5,368 bases of DNA from QQUD01 sp039029915 (GTDB taxonomy: Bacteria; Chloroflexota; Anaerolineae; Promineifilales; Promineifilaceae). This document shows, piece by piece, positions 1 to 5,312 of the stretch (positions within the stretch are counted from its first letter, which is position 1; every line of letters starts with the position of its first letter). A model generated the notes under the pieces. That model saw only the letters and a list, made by a program, of their open reading frames with translations, searched no databases and was not told the origin of the DNA. Location of the stretch: positions 1 through 5,368 of the forward strand of contig JBCCFD010000511.1 in the NCBI GenBank assembly GCA_039029915.1, read 5' to 3'. The translations under genes and the position numbers were made by a program.

Positions 1-1271
1 ACGTCTTGAATGGAGAGCTTGTTTTTGATTGAAAGGGCGAATTCATTAATCATCTCACCAGCCCTTTCAGCAACAATGGTTGCACCCAGAATACGACCGT
101 TCTCCAAATGCAGCACCTTAATAAAACCGTTGATCGAACTATCTGTTACGGCTCGGTCAACTCGGTCAAGGTCACGCTGAGACACAATAAGCTTATCACC
201 GTACTTCTCCCGCGCTTTTTGTTCGGAAAGCCCCACCTGAGCTACCTCTGGTTCGCTAAATACAGTCACGGGAATATCTCTTAAGACACCTTTGTCAGCG
301 CCGAGCAGAAGGGCATTCCGGGCCGCCTGAAACCCTTGCCAGCCCGCATAATGGGTTGCTTGAAAGCCACCCGTGCAATCTCCAGCGGCGTAAATATGAG
401 GCACGCTTGTTTGTAACTTATCATTTACCTGAATGCCTTGTTGAGTATGAGACACGCCAGCGGCATCTAAATCAAGTCCTTTAACCACTGGTTTGCGCCC
501 AGTAGCTACAAGCAGCATGTCCCCTTGAAATTGTTGCTTATTGATATGAATCGTAAATTCGCCGTTTTTACTTTGGGATACGGCCGTTGCAAACCCCTGT
601 ACGAAGGTCACCCCTTCTGCCAAGAGTTGATTTTTAATCGCCCTTGATGCTTGCAAATCAATCTTTTCTAATGGTGCGAGTCCATCTATCATTGTCACTT
701 TTGAGCCAAGCCGTGCATATGCCTGCCCAATTTCAACGCCTACAGGTCCAGCTCCCAAAATAAGGAAACGGTCAGGCAATGTTTCATTTTCAAAGATTTG
801 TTCATAAGTAAGAAAACCAGTGTTACGTAAGCCAGGAATCTCTGGAACGAACGGGGAGGCGCCCGTCGAAATCAAAAACGCTTTTGATTCTAAGGTCTTG
901 TCATCCACTCGAATTTGATGGGGTCCCACAAATTTGGCTTCCCCGACAATAACATCAACGCCCTTGTCCAAATAGACATCGTTTGTTTCATGCTGATAGA
1001 TTTCTTGAATAACGGCGTTGATTTTGTCTTTGACTTTCACCATATCAACACAGCAAGCATTAGTTTGAACACCATAAGTTTGCGATTGGCGGGCAGTTTG
1101 AACCTGTTTGGCAATATGCAGCAAAGTTTTACTGGGAACGCAACCTTTCCAAGTGCAATCGCCCCCAATTTTGGCTTTTTCAACCATAGCCACCTTTGCG
1201 CCAAGTTGAACTGCAAAATCTGCGGCAGTAATCCCCGCTGAACCTGCCCCAATGATAATCAAGTCATACAT
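1..1271 (-). CDS. Pyridine nucleotide-disulfide oxidoreductase, mercuric-reductase/dihydrolipoamide-dehydrogenase-like (C-terminus cut by window edge)
   Basis: This is an FAD-dependent, probably cytoplasmic disulfide oxidoreductase. My minus-strand translation gives about 423 residues. It begins MYDLIIIGAGSAG: FAD Rossmann motif GAGSAG at 8-13 and E31 for the FAD ribose. The redox-active disulfide is GGDCTWKGCVPSK at 36-48 (C39, C44). A second Rossmann motif GAGPVG lies at 173-178, with D196 at the end of its second strand, which favours NADH over NADPH. TGR is at 257-259 and the second FAD motif YAAGDC at 294-299. The dimerisation domain follows (VFSEPEVAQVGLSE). The last ~45 residues, where the family carries its HxxxxE catalytic pair, lie outside the window. 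CTWxGCVPSK, rather than the CxNxGC of true dihydrolipoamide dehydrogenases, fits the mercuric-reductase-like branch. No N-terminal HMA domain is present, so mercury as substrate is not shown. The start is ATG at 1271, with GAGG about 11 nt upstream; an in-frame ATG at 1292 would add seven residues. It is divergent from the sigma gene. Confidence 0.9.
   Translation of the reverse strand, partial: MYDLIIIGAGSAGITAADFAVQLGAKVAMVEKAKIGGDCTWKGCVPSKTLLHIAKQVQTARQSQTYGVQTNACCVDMVKVKDKINAVIQEIYQHETNDVYLDKGVDVIVGEAKFVGPHQIRVDDKTLESKAFLISTGASPFVPEIPGLRNTGFLTYEQIFENETLPDRFLILGAGPVGVEIGQAYARLGSKVTMIDGLAPLEKIDLQASRAIKNQLLAEGVTFVQGFATAVSQSKNGEFTIHINKQQFQGDMLLVATGRKPVVKGLDLDAAGVSHTQQGIQVNDKLQTSVPHIYAAGDCTGGFQATHYAGWQGFQAARNALLLGADKGVLRDIPVTVFSEPEVAQVGLSEQKAREKYGDKLIVSQRDLDRVDRAVTDSSINGFIKVLHLENGRILGATIVAERAGEMINEFALSIKNKLSIQD
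580..587. repeat. ACGGCCGT palindrome, copy 1
   Basis: Exact 8-base palindrome inside the oxidoreductase gene. In the minus-strand reading it is ACG-GCC-GT(A), the same codon phase as copy 5. Confidence 0.8.
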
Positions 1272-1582
1272 ATGCCTTTTTGCCTCGCTCATAACATGCT
1301 TAGATAAGAAAACCGCCTTGAGTAAATCTTGATTCAAAAGATCAGTTTCGGTGTTCTTAGATATATTGAAGTTTCTAAATCAAAAATCTGGTTAGATAAA
1401 CGCTTCAAAACCTAGAGGAAACGAAGTTTAAAGCCGTCGTTTTATAAAAAGCTGAACCTCTGCTTCACTTAATTTGCTTTGATTTTCTAGATACAAATTA
1501 AAAATCCCCTTTTTTAACCCATATGACCACCTTATGTCGGAAATCCTTACAACGGTTTCTATGATTTAGGTATAATAACGGC
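1272..1582. other. Divergent AT-rich intergenic region
   Basis: This 311-base spacer separates the leftward oxidoreductase from the rightward sigma gene, so it must hold promoters for both unless the oxidoreductase has a distant one. I found no convincing ORF, tRNA or strong hairpin in it. The right end holds a clear TATAAT (1571-1576) serving the sigma gene. No matching -35/-10 pair was evident on the minus strand. The hexamer TAGATA recurs at 1301-1306, 1358-1363, 1393-1398 and 1488-1493, the first three as TTAGATA; its meaning is unknown and AT-richness makes it weak. Confidence 0.7.
1547..1576 (+). promoter_or_regulatory. Sigma-70-type promoter giving a leaderless sigma-factor mRNA
   Basis: TATAAT at 1571-1576 is a perfect housekeeping -10 hexamer. 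The -35 candidate is TTACAA at 1547-1552 with an 18-bp spacer; it is weak, matching TTGACA at only three positions. Counting the last T of the -10 as -7 places +1 at 1583, exactly the G of the GTG start codon. There is no Shine-Dalgarno sequence before that codon, so the transcript is inferred to be leaderless. Confidence 0.6.
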
Positions 1583-2215
1583 GTGGTAAAAAGAACGAAC
1601 GAACAATGGCTAACAGAATTACAGGAATCTAGTCCAAATTATGAAATGGCAATTGCTGATCTCCGAAAAATATTGCTTTCAGGTTTGCAGCGCGGATTAT
1701 TAGGACAAGTCAACACGTCTGCCCCAGAGTTTGAAAGCCAAGCGGAAGATTTTGTTCAAGAGGCTTTGCTAAAAATACTCAATAAAATACATACCTTTGC
1801 TGGCAGAAGTCAATTTACAACTTGGGCGCACAAAATCGCAGTTTCAGTGGCCTTAACCGAATTAAGAAGAAAGCGATGGCAAGATAAATCATTAAATGGC
1901 ATTGTTGAAACGGACAATGGTGAATATACGCCCCAGTTTATGGCAGACCGCAAGCCTTCTCCTGAAAAGGTAGCTGAGCGAGGCGAGCTCGTTAAACGGG
2001 TTGAGTATTTAATTTCCAATTCATTGACCGAAAAACAAAAAACAGCACTAGTGGCAGCAACGATTAACGGCCGGTCTGCTGCTGAAGTAGCGAAGACCAT
2101 GGATATGAAACCGAATGCGGTTTACAAGCTTTTACATGATGCTCGCCTTCGTTTGAAAAGGACTTTAGCCGAGGAAGGACTCTCACCTGAAGATATTTTA
2201 GGCGTCTTTGAGTAA
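1583..2215 (+). CDS. ECF-like sigma-70 family RNA polymerase sigma factor
   Basis: The 210-residue protein has the two-domain layout of group 4 (ECF) sigma factors, which direct RNA polymerase to a stress-specific promoter set. Region 2 covers about residues 50-100: DFVQEALLKIL at 56-66 is region 2.2, which binds the beta-prime clamp. FTTWAHKIAVSVALTELRR at 78-96 is region 2.3/2.4, which melts and reads the -10. A linker of about 48 residues follows. Region 4, about 148-195, reads LTEKQKTALVAA then a helix-turn-helix (RSAAEVAKTMDMKPNAVYKL) that would read the -35. A short C-terminal tail ends in DILGVFE. The start is GTG at 1583: an in-frame TGA lies at 1562-1564 and the next start codon is M22 (1646), so little choice exists. 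The zinc-finger gene follows after 24 nt and is probably its regulator. Family assignment is firm; the regulon is unknown. Confidence 0.93.
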   Translation: MVKRTNEQWLTELQESSPNYEMAIADLRKILLSGLQRGLLGQVNTSAPEFESQAEDFVQEALLKILNKIHTFAGRSQFTTWAHKIAVSVALTELRRKRWQDKSLNGIVETDNGEYTPQFMADRKPSPEKVAERGELVKRVEYLISNSLTEKQKTALVAATINGRSAAEVAKTMDMKPNAVYKLLHDARLRLKRTLAEEGLSPEDILGVFE

Positions 2216-2239
2216 GAAGCATAAAACCTAACGCGTCCA

Positions 2240-2602
2240 ATGAACACTATGACAGGAATTATCGACAGACTCAGGAATTTATTCTTAGGTCAGCAAACGC
2301 AAGACAAACCAAATAATCAAGGCCAGTTACCTCATTCTTCTTCAGTCGAAACCACTGAGCAAGAAAGCTTAGGCATTTCCGAAGAAGTTGTCTTCAACCT
2401 AATGAAGCAGGTTCAAAATACAAAAGAGGGCGAATATTCTTGCGAAGAGTCATACGCTTTACTCGATGAGTATGTTGAACTAGTTGTTTCAAATGAGGAT
2501 GTTGAACGACTCATGCCGCTTGTCAAAGCACATATTGAAGCCTGTCCAGACTGCAAACTGGAGTTTGACATTTTGCTTAATGTTTTAGAAACAGAAGAAT
2601 AA
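2240..2602 (+). CDS. Small soluble zf-HC2 zinc-finger protein, probable anti-sigma factor
   Basis: The 120-residue protein carries a zinc-binding anti-sigma (ZAS)-type signature: C68 in YSCEESYALLDEYVE, then H98-x3-C102-x2-C105 in HIEACPDC. In ZAS proteins these four ligands hold a zinc and the fold clamps a cognate ECF sigma factor. No membrane segment or signal peptide is visible, so it should be cytoplasmic. The first ~60 residues are polar and Gln/Ser/Thr-rich, probably partly disordered after an N-terminal hydrophobic helix (IIDRLRNLFLG). Only 15 residues follow the last Cys, whereas classic members such as RsrA have the finger near the N-terminus and a longer C-terminal part. It lies 24 nt after the sigma gene and is presumably cotranscribed. 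The start is ATG at 2240 without an obvious Shine-Dalgarno; the ATG three codons later is an alternative. The anti-sigma role is inferred from motif and neighbour. Confidence 0.8.
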   Translation: MNTMTGIIDRLRNLFLGQQTQDKPNNQGQLPHSSSVETTEQESLGISEEVVFNLMKQVQNTKEGEYSCEESYALLDEYVELVVSNEDVERLMPLVKAHIEACPDCKLEFDILLNVLETEE

Positions 2603-2615
2603 ATATTTGTTTTAA

Positions 2616-2645
2616 GTGATGGTAAAAAAAGCCATCACCACTTTT
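2616..2645 (+). terminator. Probable rho-independent terminator after the sigma/zinc-finger unit
   Basis: GTGATGG (2616-2622) pairs perfectly with CCATCAC (2632-2638) across a 9-nt A-rich loop. A short TTTT run (2642-2645) follows three bases after the stem. The 7-bp stem is adequate but the T tract is short, so termination may be partial. It lies 13 nt after the stop codon of the zinc-finger gene, separating that unit from the DUF427 gene. Confidence 0.6.
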
Positions 2646-2699
2646 CTACTCCCATATACGCACAAAAGCACAATCTTTTATCAATAAACATATTAATTT

Positions 2700-2705
2700 A
2701 GGAGG
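2700..2705 (+). promoter_or_regulatory. Strong Shine-Dalgarno of the DUF427 gene
   Basis: AGGAGG ends 5 nt before ATG 2711 and fixes that start. It is the best ribosome binding site in the window and contrasts with the absence of one before the two upstream genes. No clear -35/-10 pair was found in the AT-rich stretch between the terminator and this site. Confidence 0.85.
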
Positions 2706-2710
2706 ATTCC

Positions 2711-2995
2711 ATGGCGAAAGCAATTTGGAATGGTCAAGTTTTGGCTGAAAGCAACAATACCGTAATGGTTGAGGGAAATCATTATTTCCCACCTGAATCA
2801 ATCAACAAAACATTCTTTACTGAATCATCAAAGACATCTGTTTGCCCTTGGAAAGGGCTAGCTTCTTACTTTGATATCGAAGTCAATGGGGAGGTCAACA
2901 AAGCAGCCGCTTGGATCTACTCGAACCCTAAATCTGCGGCAAGCAATATCAAAGATCATGTCGCATTTTGGAATGGTGTTCAGGTAGAATCGTAA
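2711..2995 (+). CDS. DUF427 domain-containing protein
   Basis: The 94-residue protein is a complete, single-domain member of DUF427 (Pfam PF04248). Recognisable family blocks appear in order: AIWNGQVLAES (4-14), VEGNHYFPPES (20-30), CPWKGLASYF (45-54), AAWIYSNPK (66-74) and IKDHVAFWNGV (80-90). The family is small and beta-rich; its biochemical role is not established as far as I know, and the old Pfam name suggesting nucleotidyl transfer should not be taken as function. No signal peptide or membrane segment is seen, so it is probably cytoplasmic. The Shine-Dalgarno AGGAGG 5 nt upstream decides the start. Its stop is only 2 nt before the glucokinase ATG, so the two are almost certainly cotranscribed and perhaps translationally coupled. 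It heads the DUF427-glk-pgl cluster. Confidence 0.93.
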   Translation: MAKAIWNGQVLAESNNTVMVEGNHYFPPESINKTFFTESSKTSVCPWKGLASYFDIEVNGEVNKAAAWIYSNPKSAASNIKDHVAFWNGVQVES

Positions 2996-2997
2996 AT

Positions 2998-4011
2998 ATG
3001 GAGAAAACCCTTCTTTTAGCTGGCGATATTGGTGGAACCAAAACGGTTCTGGCACTGTTTGAAGAGTCCGGAGCCGGTCTGCCTATTAAACCGATTGTTG
3101 AAAAGACATATCCGAGCAGCCAATTTTCTGCTTTGGAGCAGATTATTGAAGATTTTATGCAGGGATTCGACGTTGATATCACAGCAGCGAGTTTTGGTGT
3201 GGCGGGTCCGGTTGTAAACGGCCGTTCTCAAATTACCAATCTGCCCTGGATCATCGATGTCCAAAATTTAAAGCAACAGCTTGGTATTGAAACCGTCACC
3301 TTACTGAATGATCTTGAATCAATTGCCAACGGTGTACCCTATCTTCAACCGGATGATGTGGTTAACCTAAAAGAAGGGCAAAAAGCCGAGAACGGGGCCA
3401 TTGGGATTGTCGCTCCCGGAACTGGGCTTGGGGAGGCCTTCTTAGTTTGGACCGGTACCCGCTATGAATCATACCCATCCGAAGGGGGTCATGCATCATT
3501 CGGACCTGTTTCATCGCTACAGGTTGACCTTCTTAATTTCTTAGCCACAAAATATAACCATGTCAGCTATGAACGCGTTTGTTCAGGCAGTGGTTTACCC
3601 AACCTTTATCAATTTTTTAAGGAAACGAACCGATTTGAAGAGCCGGCCTGGTTAGCAAAAGAGCTGGAAAGCACACCCGACAAAACCCCGATCATTGTGC
3701 AGCATGCTGTTCAAAAAAGCGCCAATATCTGTATTGCAACATTAAACCTCTTTTTTGAAATTTTAGCGGGTGAAGCGTCAAACATGGCGCTAAAACTGCT
3801 GGCAACGGGCGGTATCTACTTAGGCGGGGGTATTCCGCCTCGACTCATTCCCCAACTGCAGGCCAGCAATTTTACAGATATTTTCCAATCTAAAGGCCGT
3901 TTTACCAACTTGTTAGAGCAGGTGCCTGTGTACATCATTTGCAACCCTAAGATTGCCTTATACGGAGCTGCCTATCAAGGTTTAAATGTGGCAAAGATGA
4001 GTGGATCGTGA
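2998..4011 (+). CDS. glk: Glucokinase (E. coli Glk type)
   Basis: The enzyme phosphorylates glucose with ATP to give glucose-6-phosphate in the cytoplasm, feeding glycolysis and the pentose phosphate pathway. From ATG 2998 it is 337 residues, normal for this family (PF02685), which is separate from ROK glucokinases. Motifs in order: phosphate loop GDIGGTKT (9-16); SFGVAGPV (65-72); TNLPW (80-84); LLND (102-105) with D105 as the expected catalytic base; APGTGLGEA (139-147); and SEGGHASFGP (161-170) with E162 and H165 as glucose ligands. Near the C-terminus, GGIYLGGGIPPRL and KGRF match the E. coli-type layout. A TTG at 2968 would add ten residues overlapping the DUF427 gene, but ATG 2998 places the phosphate loop where the family has it. 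Shine-Dalgarno match is weak, consistent with coupling to the gene 2 nt upstream. Its stop overlaps the pgl start. Confidence 0.95.
   Translation: MEKTLLLAGDIGGTKTVLALFEESGAGLPIKPIVEKTYPSSQFSALEQIIEDFMQGFDVDITAASFGVAGPVVNGRSQITNLPWIIDVQNLKQQLGIETVTLLNDLESIANGVPYLQPDDVVNLKEGQKAENGAIGIVAPGTGLGEAFLVWTGTRYESYPSEGGHASFGPVSSLQVDLLNFLATKYNHVSYERVCSGSGLPNLYQFFKETNRFEEPAWLAKELESTPDKTPIIVQHAVQKSANICIATLNLFFEILAGEASNMALKLLATGGIYLGGGIPPRLIPQLQASNFTDIFQSKGRFTNLLEQVPVYIICNPKIALYGAAYQGLNVAKMSGS
3218..3225. repeat. ACGGCCGT palindrome, copy 2
   Basis: Exact copy inside glk, read (A)AC-GGC-CGT (Asn-Gly-Arg). Flanks give AAACGGCCGTT. Confidence 0.8.
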
Positions 4012-4745
4012 TTCAAGTATTTGATACGAAACAAGACGTTGCCCAGGCGGCGGCAAAACTGTTATTGGAAACTGCCACCGAGGCCATTTCAAAAAACGGC
4101 CGTTTTCTTGTGGCACTATCCGGGGGCAGTACGCCAGCTCTTTTATACGAACTACTCAATAAACGGCCGTATGCCGAAAAAATGCCTTGGCAAGATACCC
4201 ACATCTTTTGGGGAGATGAGCGACTTGTCCCCCCCACGAACGACGGCAGTAATTTCAAACAAGCTAAAAACATCCTGCTCCAAAACGTCCCCATTCCAGA
4301 AGAAAATATTCATCGTGCTAAAGGTGAGCTCTCCCCTGCTGACGCCGTGCCAGATTATTTGGCTCAGCTTAAGGCGGTATCATTGAATGACGGGGCGCTA
4401 CCTATCTTTGACCTCGTCTTGTTAGGCATGGGGGGAGATGGACACACCGCATCACTTTTCCCAGGTGCAATCCAGCCTATTGAGCGAGAAACGGCCGTAA
4501 TTTCAGTCACAGCCAACTACGATGGTCGCCCCGCCAACCGGATTAGCTTTACACCGCTCCTTATCAATAAATCCAAGAATATTCTCGTTCTTATTACGGG
4601 TGAAAACAAAGCCGCAACCGTTAACGAGGTCTTAAATGGGGAAACTAATCTTGAAAAGTGGCCCATACAAAGAATTCAACCCTCAAACGGCACGCTCTAT
4701 TGGTACCTTGATCAAGCTGCAGCCCAAAACAGCAAAATCGATTAG
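4008..4745 (+). CDS. pgl: 6-phosphogluconolactonase (DevB/NagB-like fold)
   Basis: It hydrolyses 6-phosphoglucono-1,5-lactone to 6-phosphogluconate, the second step of the oxidative pentose phosphate pathway, in the cytoplasm. The 245-residue length is typical of the DevB type, which is related to glucosamine-6-phosphate isomerase and not to the beta-propeller YbhE type. Motifs: LSGGSTP (37-43) at the phosphate site; FWGDERLVPP (67-76); SNFKQA (81-86); and GMGGDGHTASLFPG (140-153), containing the family's catalytic Asp and His; then RISFTPLLIN. The start is GTG at 4008, forming a GTGA overlap with the glucokinase stop, a standard sign of translational coupling. No good internal start would keep the N-terminal strand (IQVFDT). 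Three ACGGCCGT palindromes lie within this gene. Glucose-6-phosphate dehydrogenase, which makes its substrate, is not in the window. Confidence 0.95.
   Translation: MIQVFDTKQDVAQAAAKLLLETATEAISKNGRFLVALSGGSTPALLYELLNKRPYAEKMPWQDTHIFWGDERLVPPTNDGSNFKQAKNILLQNVPIPEENIHRAKGELSPADAVPDYLAQLKAVSLNDGALPIFDLVLLGMGGDGHTASLFPGAIQPIERETAVISVTANYDGRPANRISFTPLLINKSKNILVLITGENKAATVNEVLNGETNLEKWPIQRIQPSNGTLYWYLDQAAAQNSKID
4096..4103. repeat. ACGGCCGT palindrome, copy 3
   Basis: Exact copy inside pgl, extended to a 14-base perfect palindrome AAAACGGCCGTTTT at 4093-4106. It is read (A)AC-GGC-CGT (Asn-Gly-Arg). Confidence 0.8.
4163..4170. repeat. ACGGCCGT palindrome, copy 4
   Basis: Exact copy inside pgl, 67 nt after copy 3 start to start. 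It uses the third codon phase, (AA)A-CGG-CCG-T(AT), giving Lys-Arg-Pro-Tyr. Confidence 0.8.
4491..4498. repeat. ACGGCCGT palindrome, copy 5
   Basis: Exact copy inside pgl, read ACG-GCC-GT(A) (Thr-Ala-Val). One-mismatch relatives elsewhere include ACGGCCGG at 2067-2074 and AAGGCCGT at 3893-3900. Confidence 0.8.
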
Positions 4746-4791
4746 CCCCATTCGTCGATAGCAAAGGGTTCTGTATTTCCATTGAGCAAAT

Positions 4792-4797
4792 AAGGAG
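4792..4797 (+). promoter_or_regulatory. Shine-Dalgarno of the OsmC-family gene
   Basis: AAGGAG ends 6 nt before ATG 4804 and fixes that start. The 58-nt spacer after pgl shows no terminator hairpin and no convincing promoter, so readthrough from pgl is plausible. Confidence 0.8.
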
Positions 4798-4803
4798 TCA
4801 AAC

Positions 4804-5229
4804 ATGACCACTGTAACTGCACACAGCCTTGAAAACCTTCAAGTCCAAATTCAGGCAAGCAACCACTCAATCTTAGCTGATGAGCCCCTTTCCGCTGGCG
4901 GCGAAGATTTAGGTCCAAATCCTTACGATCTTCTGCTGAGTGCTCTCGCCTCTTGCAAAGTGATGACCGTGCATCTTTATGCCAAAAGGAAAGCGTGGCC
5001 AGTTGAATCTGTTCACGTGACGCTAAACCATAAAAAAGTGTCGGGGAAGGATTGCGACGATTGTGAAACTGAAGGTGCTGCAAAGGTTGACATCATTGAA
5101 ACATCGATTCGTTTTGAGGGGGATTTAGACGAGGCTCAAATTCAACGTCTCATCGAAATCGCTGACCGTTGCCCTGTCCATCGTTCTCTTACATCTGAAA
5201 CCAAAATATATACCGTTTACTCCCCTTAG
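4804..5229 (+). CDS. OsmC/Ohr-superfamily protein with CxxC insert
   Basis: The 141-residue protein belongs to the OsmC-like family (PF02566), whose characterised members reduce organic or inorganic peroxides through two Cys residues. Visible elements: LSAGGEDLGPNPYDLLLSALASC (29-51) with the first conserved C51 at the head of the central helix; VTLNHKKV (72-79); and IADRCPVHRSLTSE (119-132) with the second conserved C123. Between them, DCDDCE carries an extra pair, C84 and C87, common in one OsmC subgroup and absent from classical Ohr and OsmC. The classic Ohr/OsmC peroxidase context around the first Cys differs here (GPNPYDLLL), so peroxide reduction is likely but not certain. It appears cytoplasmic, with no signal or membrane segment. 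The good Shine-Dalgarno and 58-nt gap after pgl suggest the same transcript or its own weak promoter. Confidence 0.92.
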   Translation: MTTVTAHSLENLQVQIQASNHSILADEPLSAGGEDLGPNPYDLLLSALASCKVMTVHLYAKRKAWPVESVHVTLNHKKVSGKDCDDCETEGAAKVDIIETSIRFEGDLDEAQIQRLIEIADRCPVHRSLTSETKIYTVYSP

Positions 5230-5295
5230 TAATCTCTCCAACTGTATATTTCCGTTCATTCCCAAATAATCATTTAGACGGGCTGCTTCACATTT

Positions 5296-5307
5296 GAGAG
5301 GGAAGAG
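5296..5307 (+). promoter_or_regulatory. Purine-rich ribosome binding site of the right-edge gene
   Basis: GAGAGGGAAGAG ends 5 nt before ATG 5313 and supports a genuine start there. The 83-nt spacer from the osmC stop shows no hairpin terminator and no clear promoter. Confidence 0.55.
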
Positions 5308-5312
5308 TTTTT

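Noticed and set aside
915..1252. Small ORFs on both strands within the left-edge gene (915-1241 plus, 1037-1252 minus)
   Set aside because: They lie in other frames of the oxidoreductase, whose FAD and redox motifs are clear, and they have no recognisable domain or ribosome binding site.
1413..1461. Inverted repeat AGAGG / CCTCT in the divergent spacer
   Set aside because: It is only 5 bp with a loop of about 39 nt, expected by chance.
1539..1566. ECF-type autoregulatory promoter (GGAAAT at 1539-1544 with TCTATG about 13 nt later)
   Set aside because: The GGAA core is short, the second element is a poor match, and the perfect TATAAT at 1571 explains transcription better. It might still act as a second start site.
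2691..2696. TATTAA as a -10 element for the DUF427 gene
   Set aside because: It would start transcription inside the AGGAGG site and destroy the Shine-Dalgarno.
2968..2997. TTG start at 2968 extending glucokinase by ten residues
   Set aside because: It overlaps the end of the DUF427 gene and adds a sequence not expected before the phosphate loop; ATG 2998 gives the normal family N-terminus.
4742..5083. Minus-strand ORF of 113 codons opposite osmC
   Set aside because: It is antisense to a well-supported OsmC gene, shows no domain, and has no plausible promoter or ribosome binding site.
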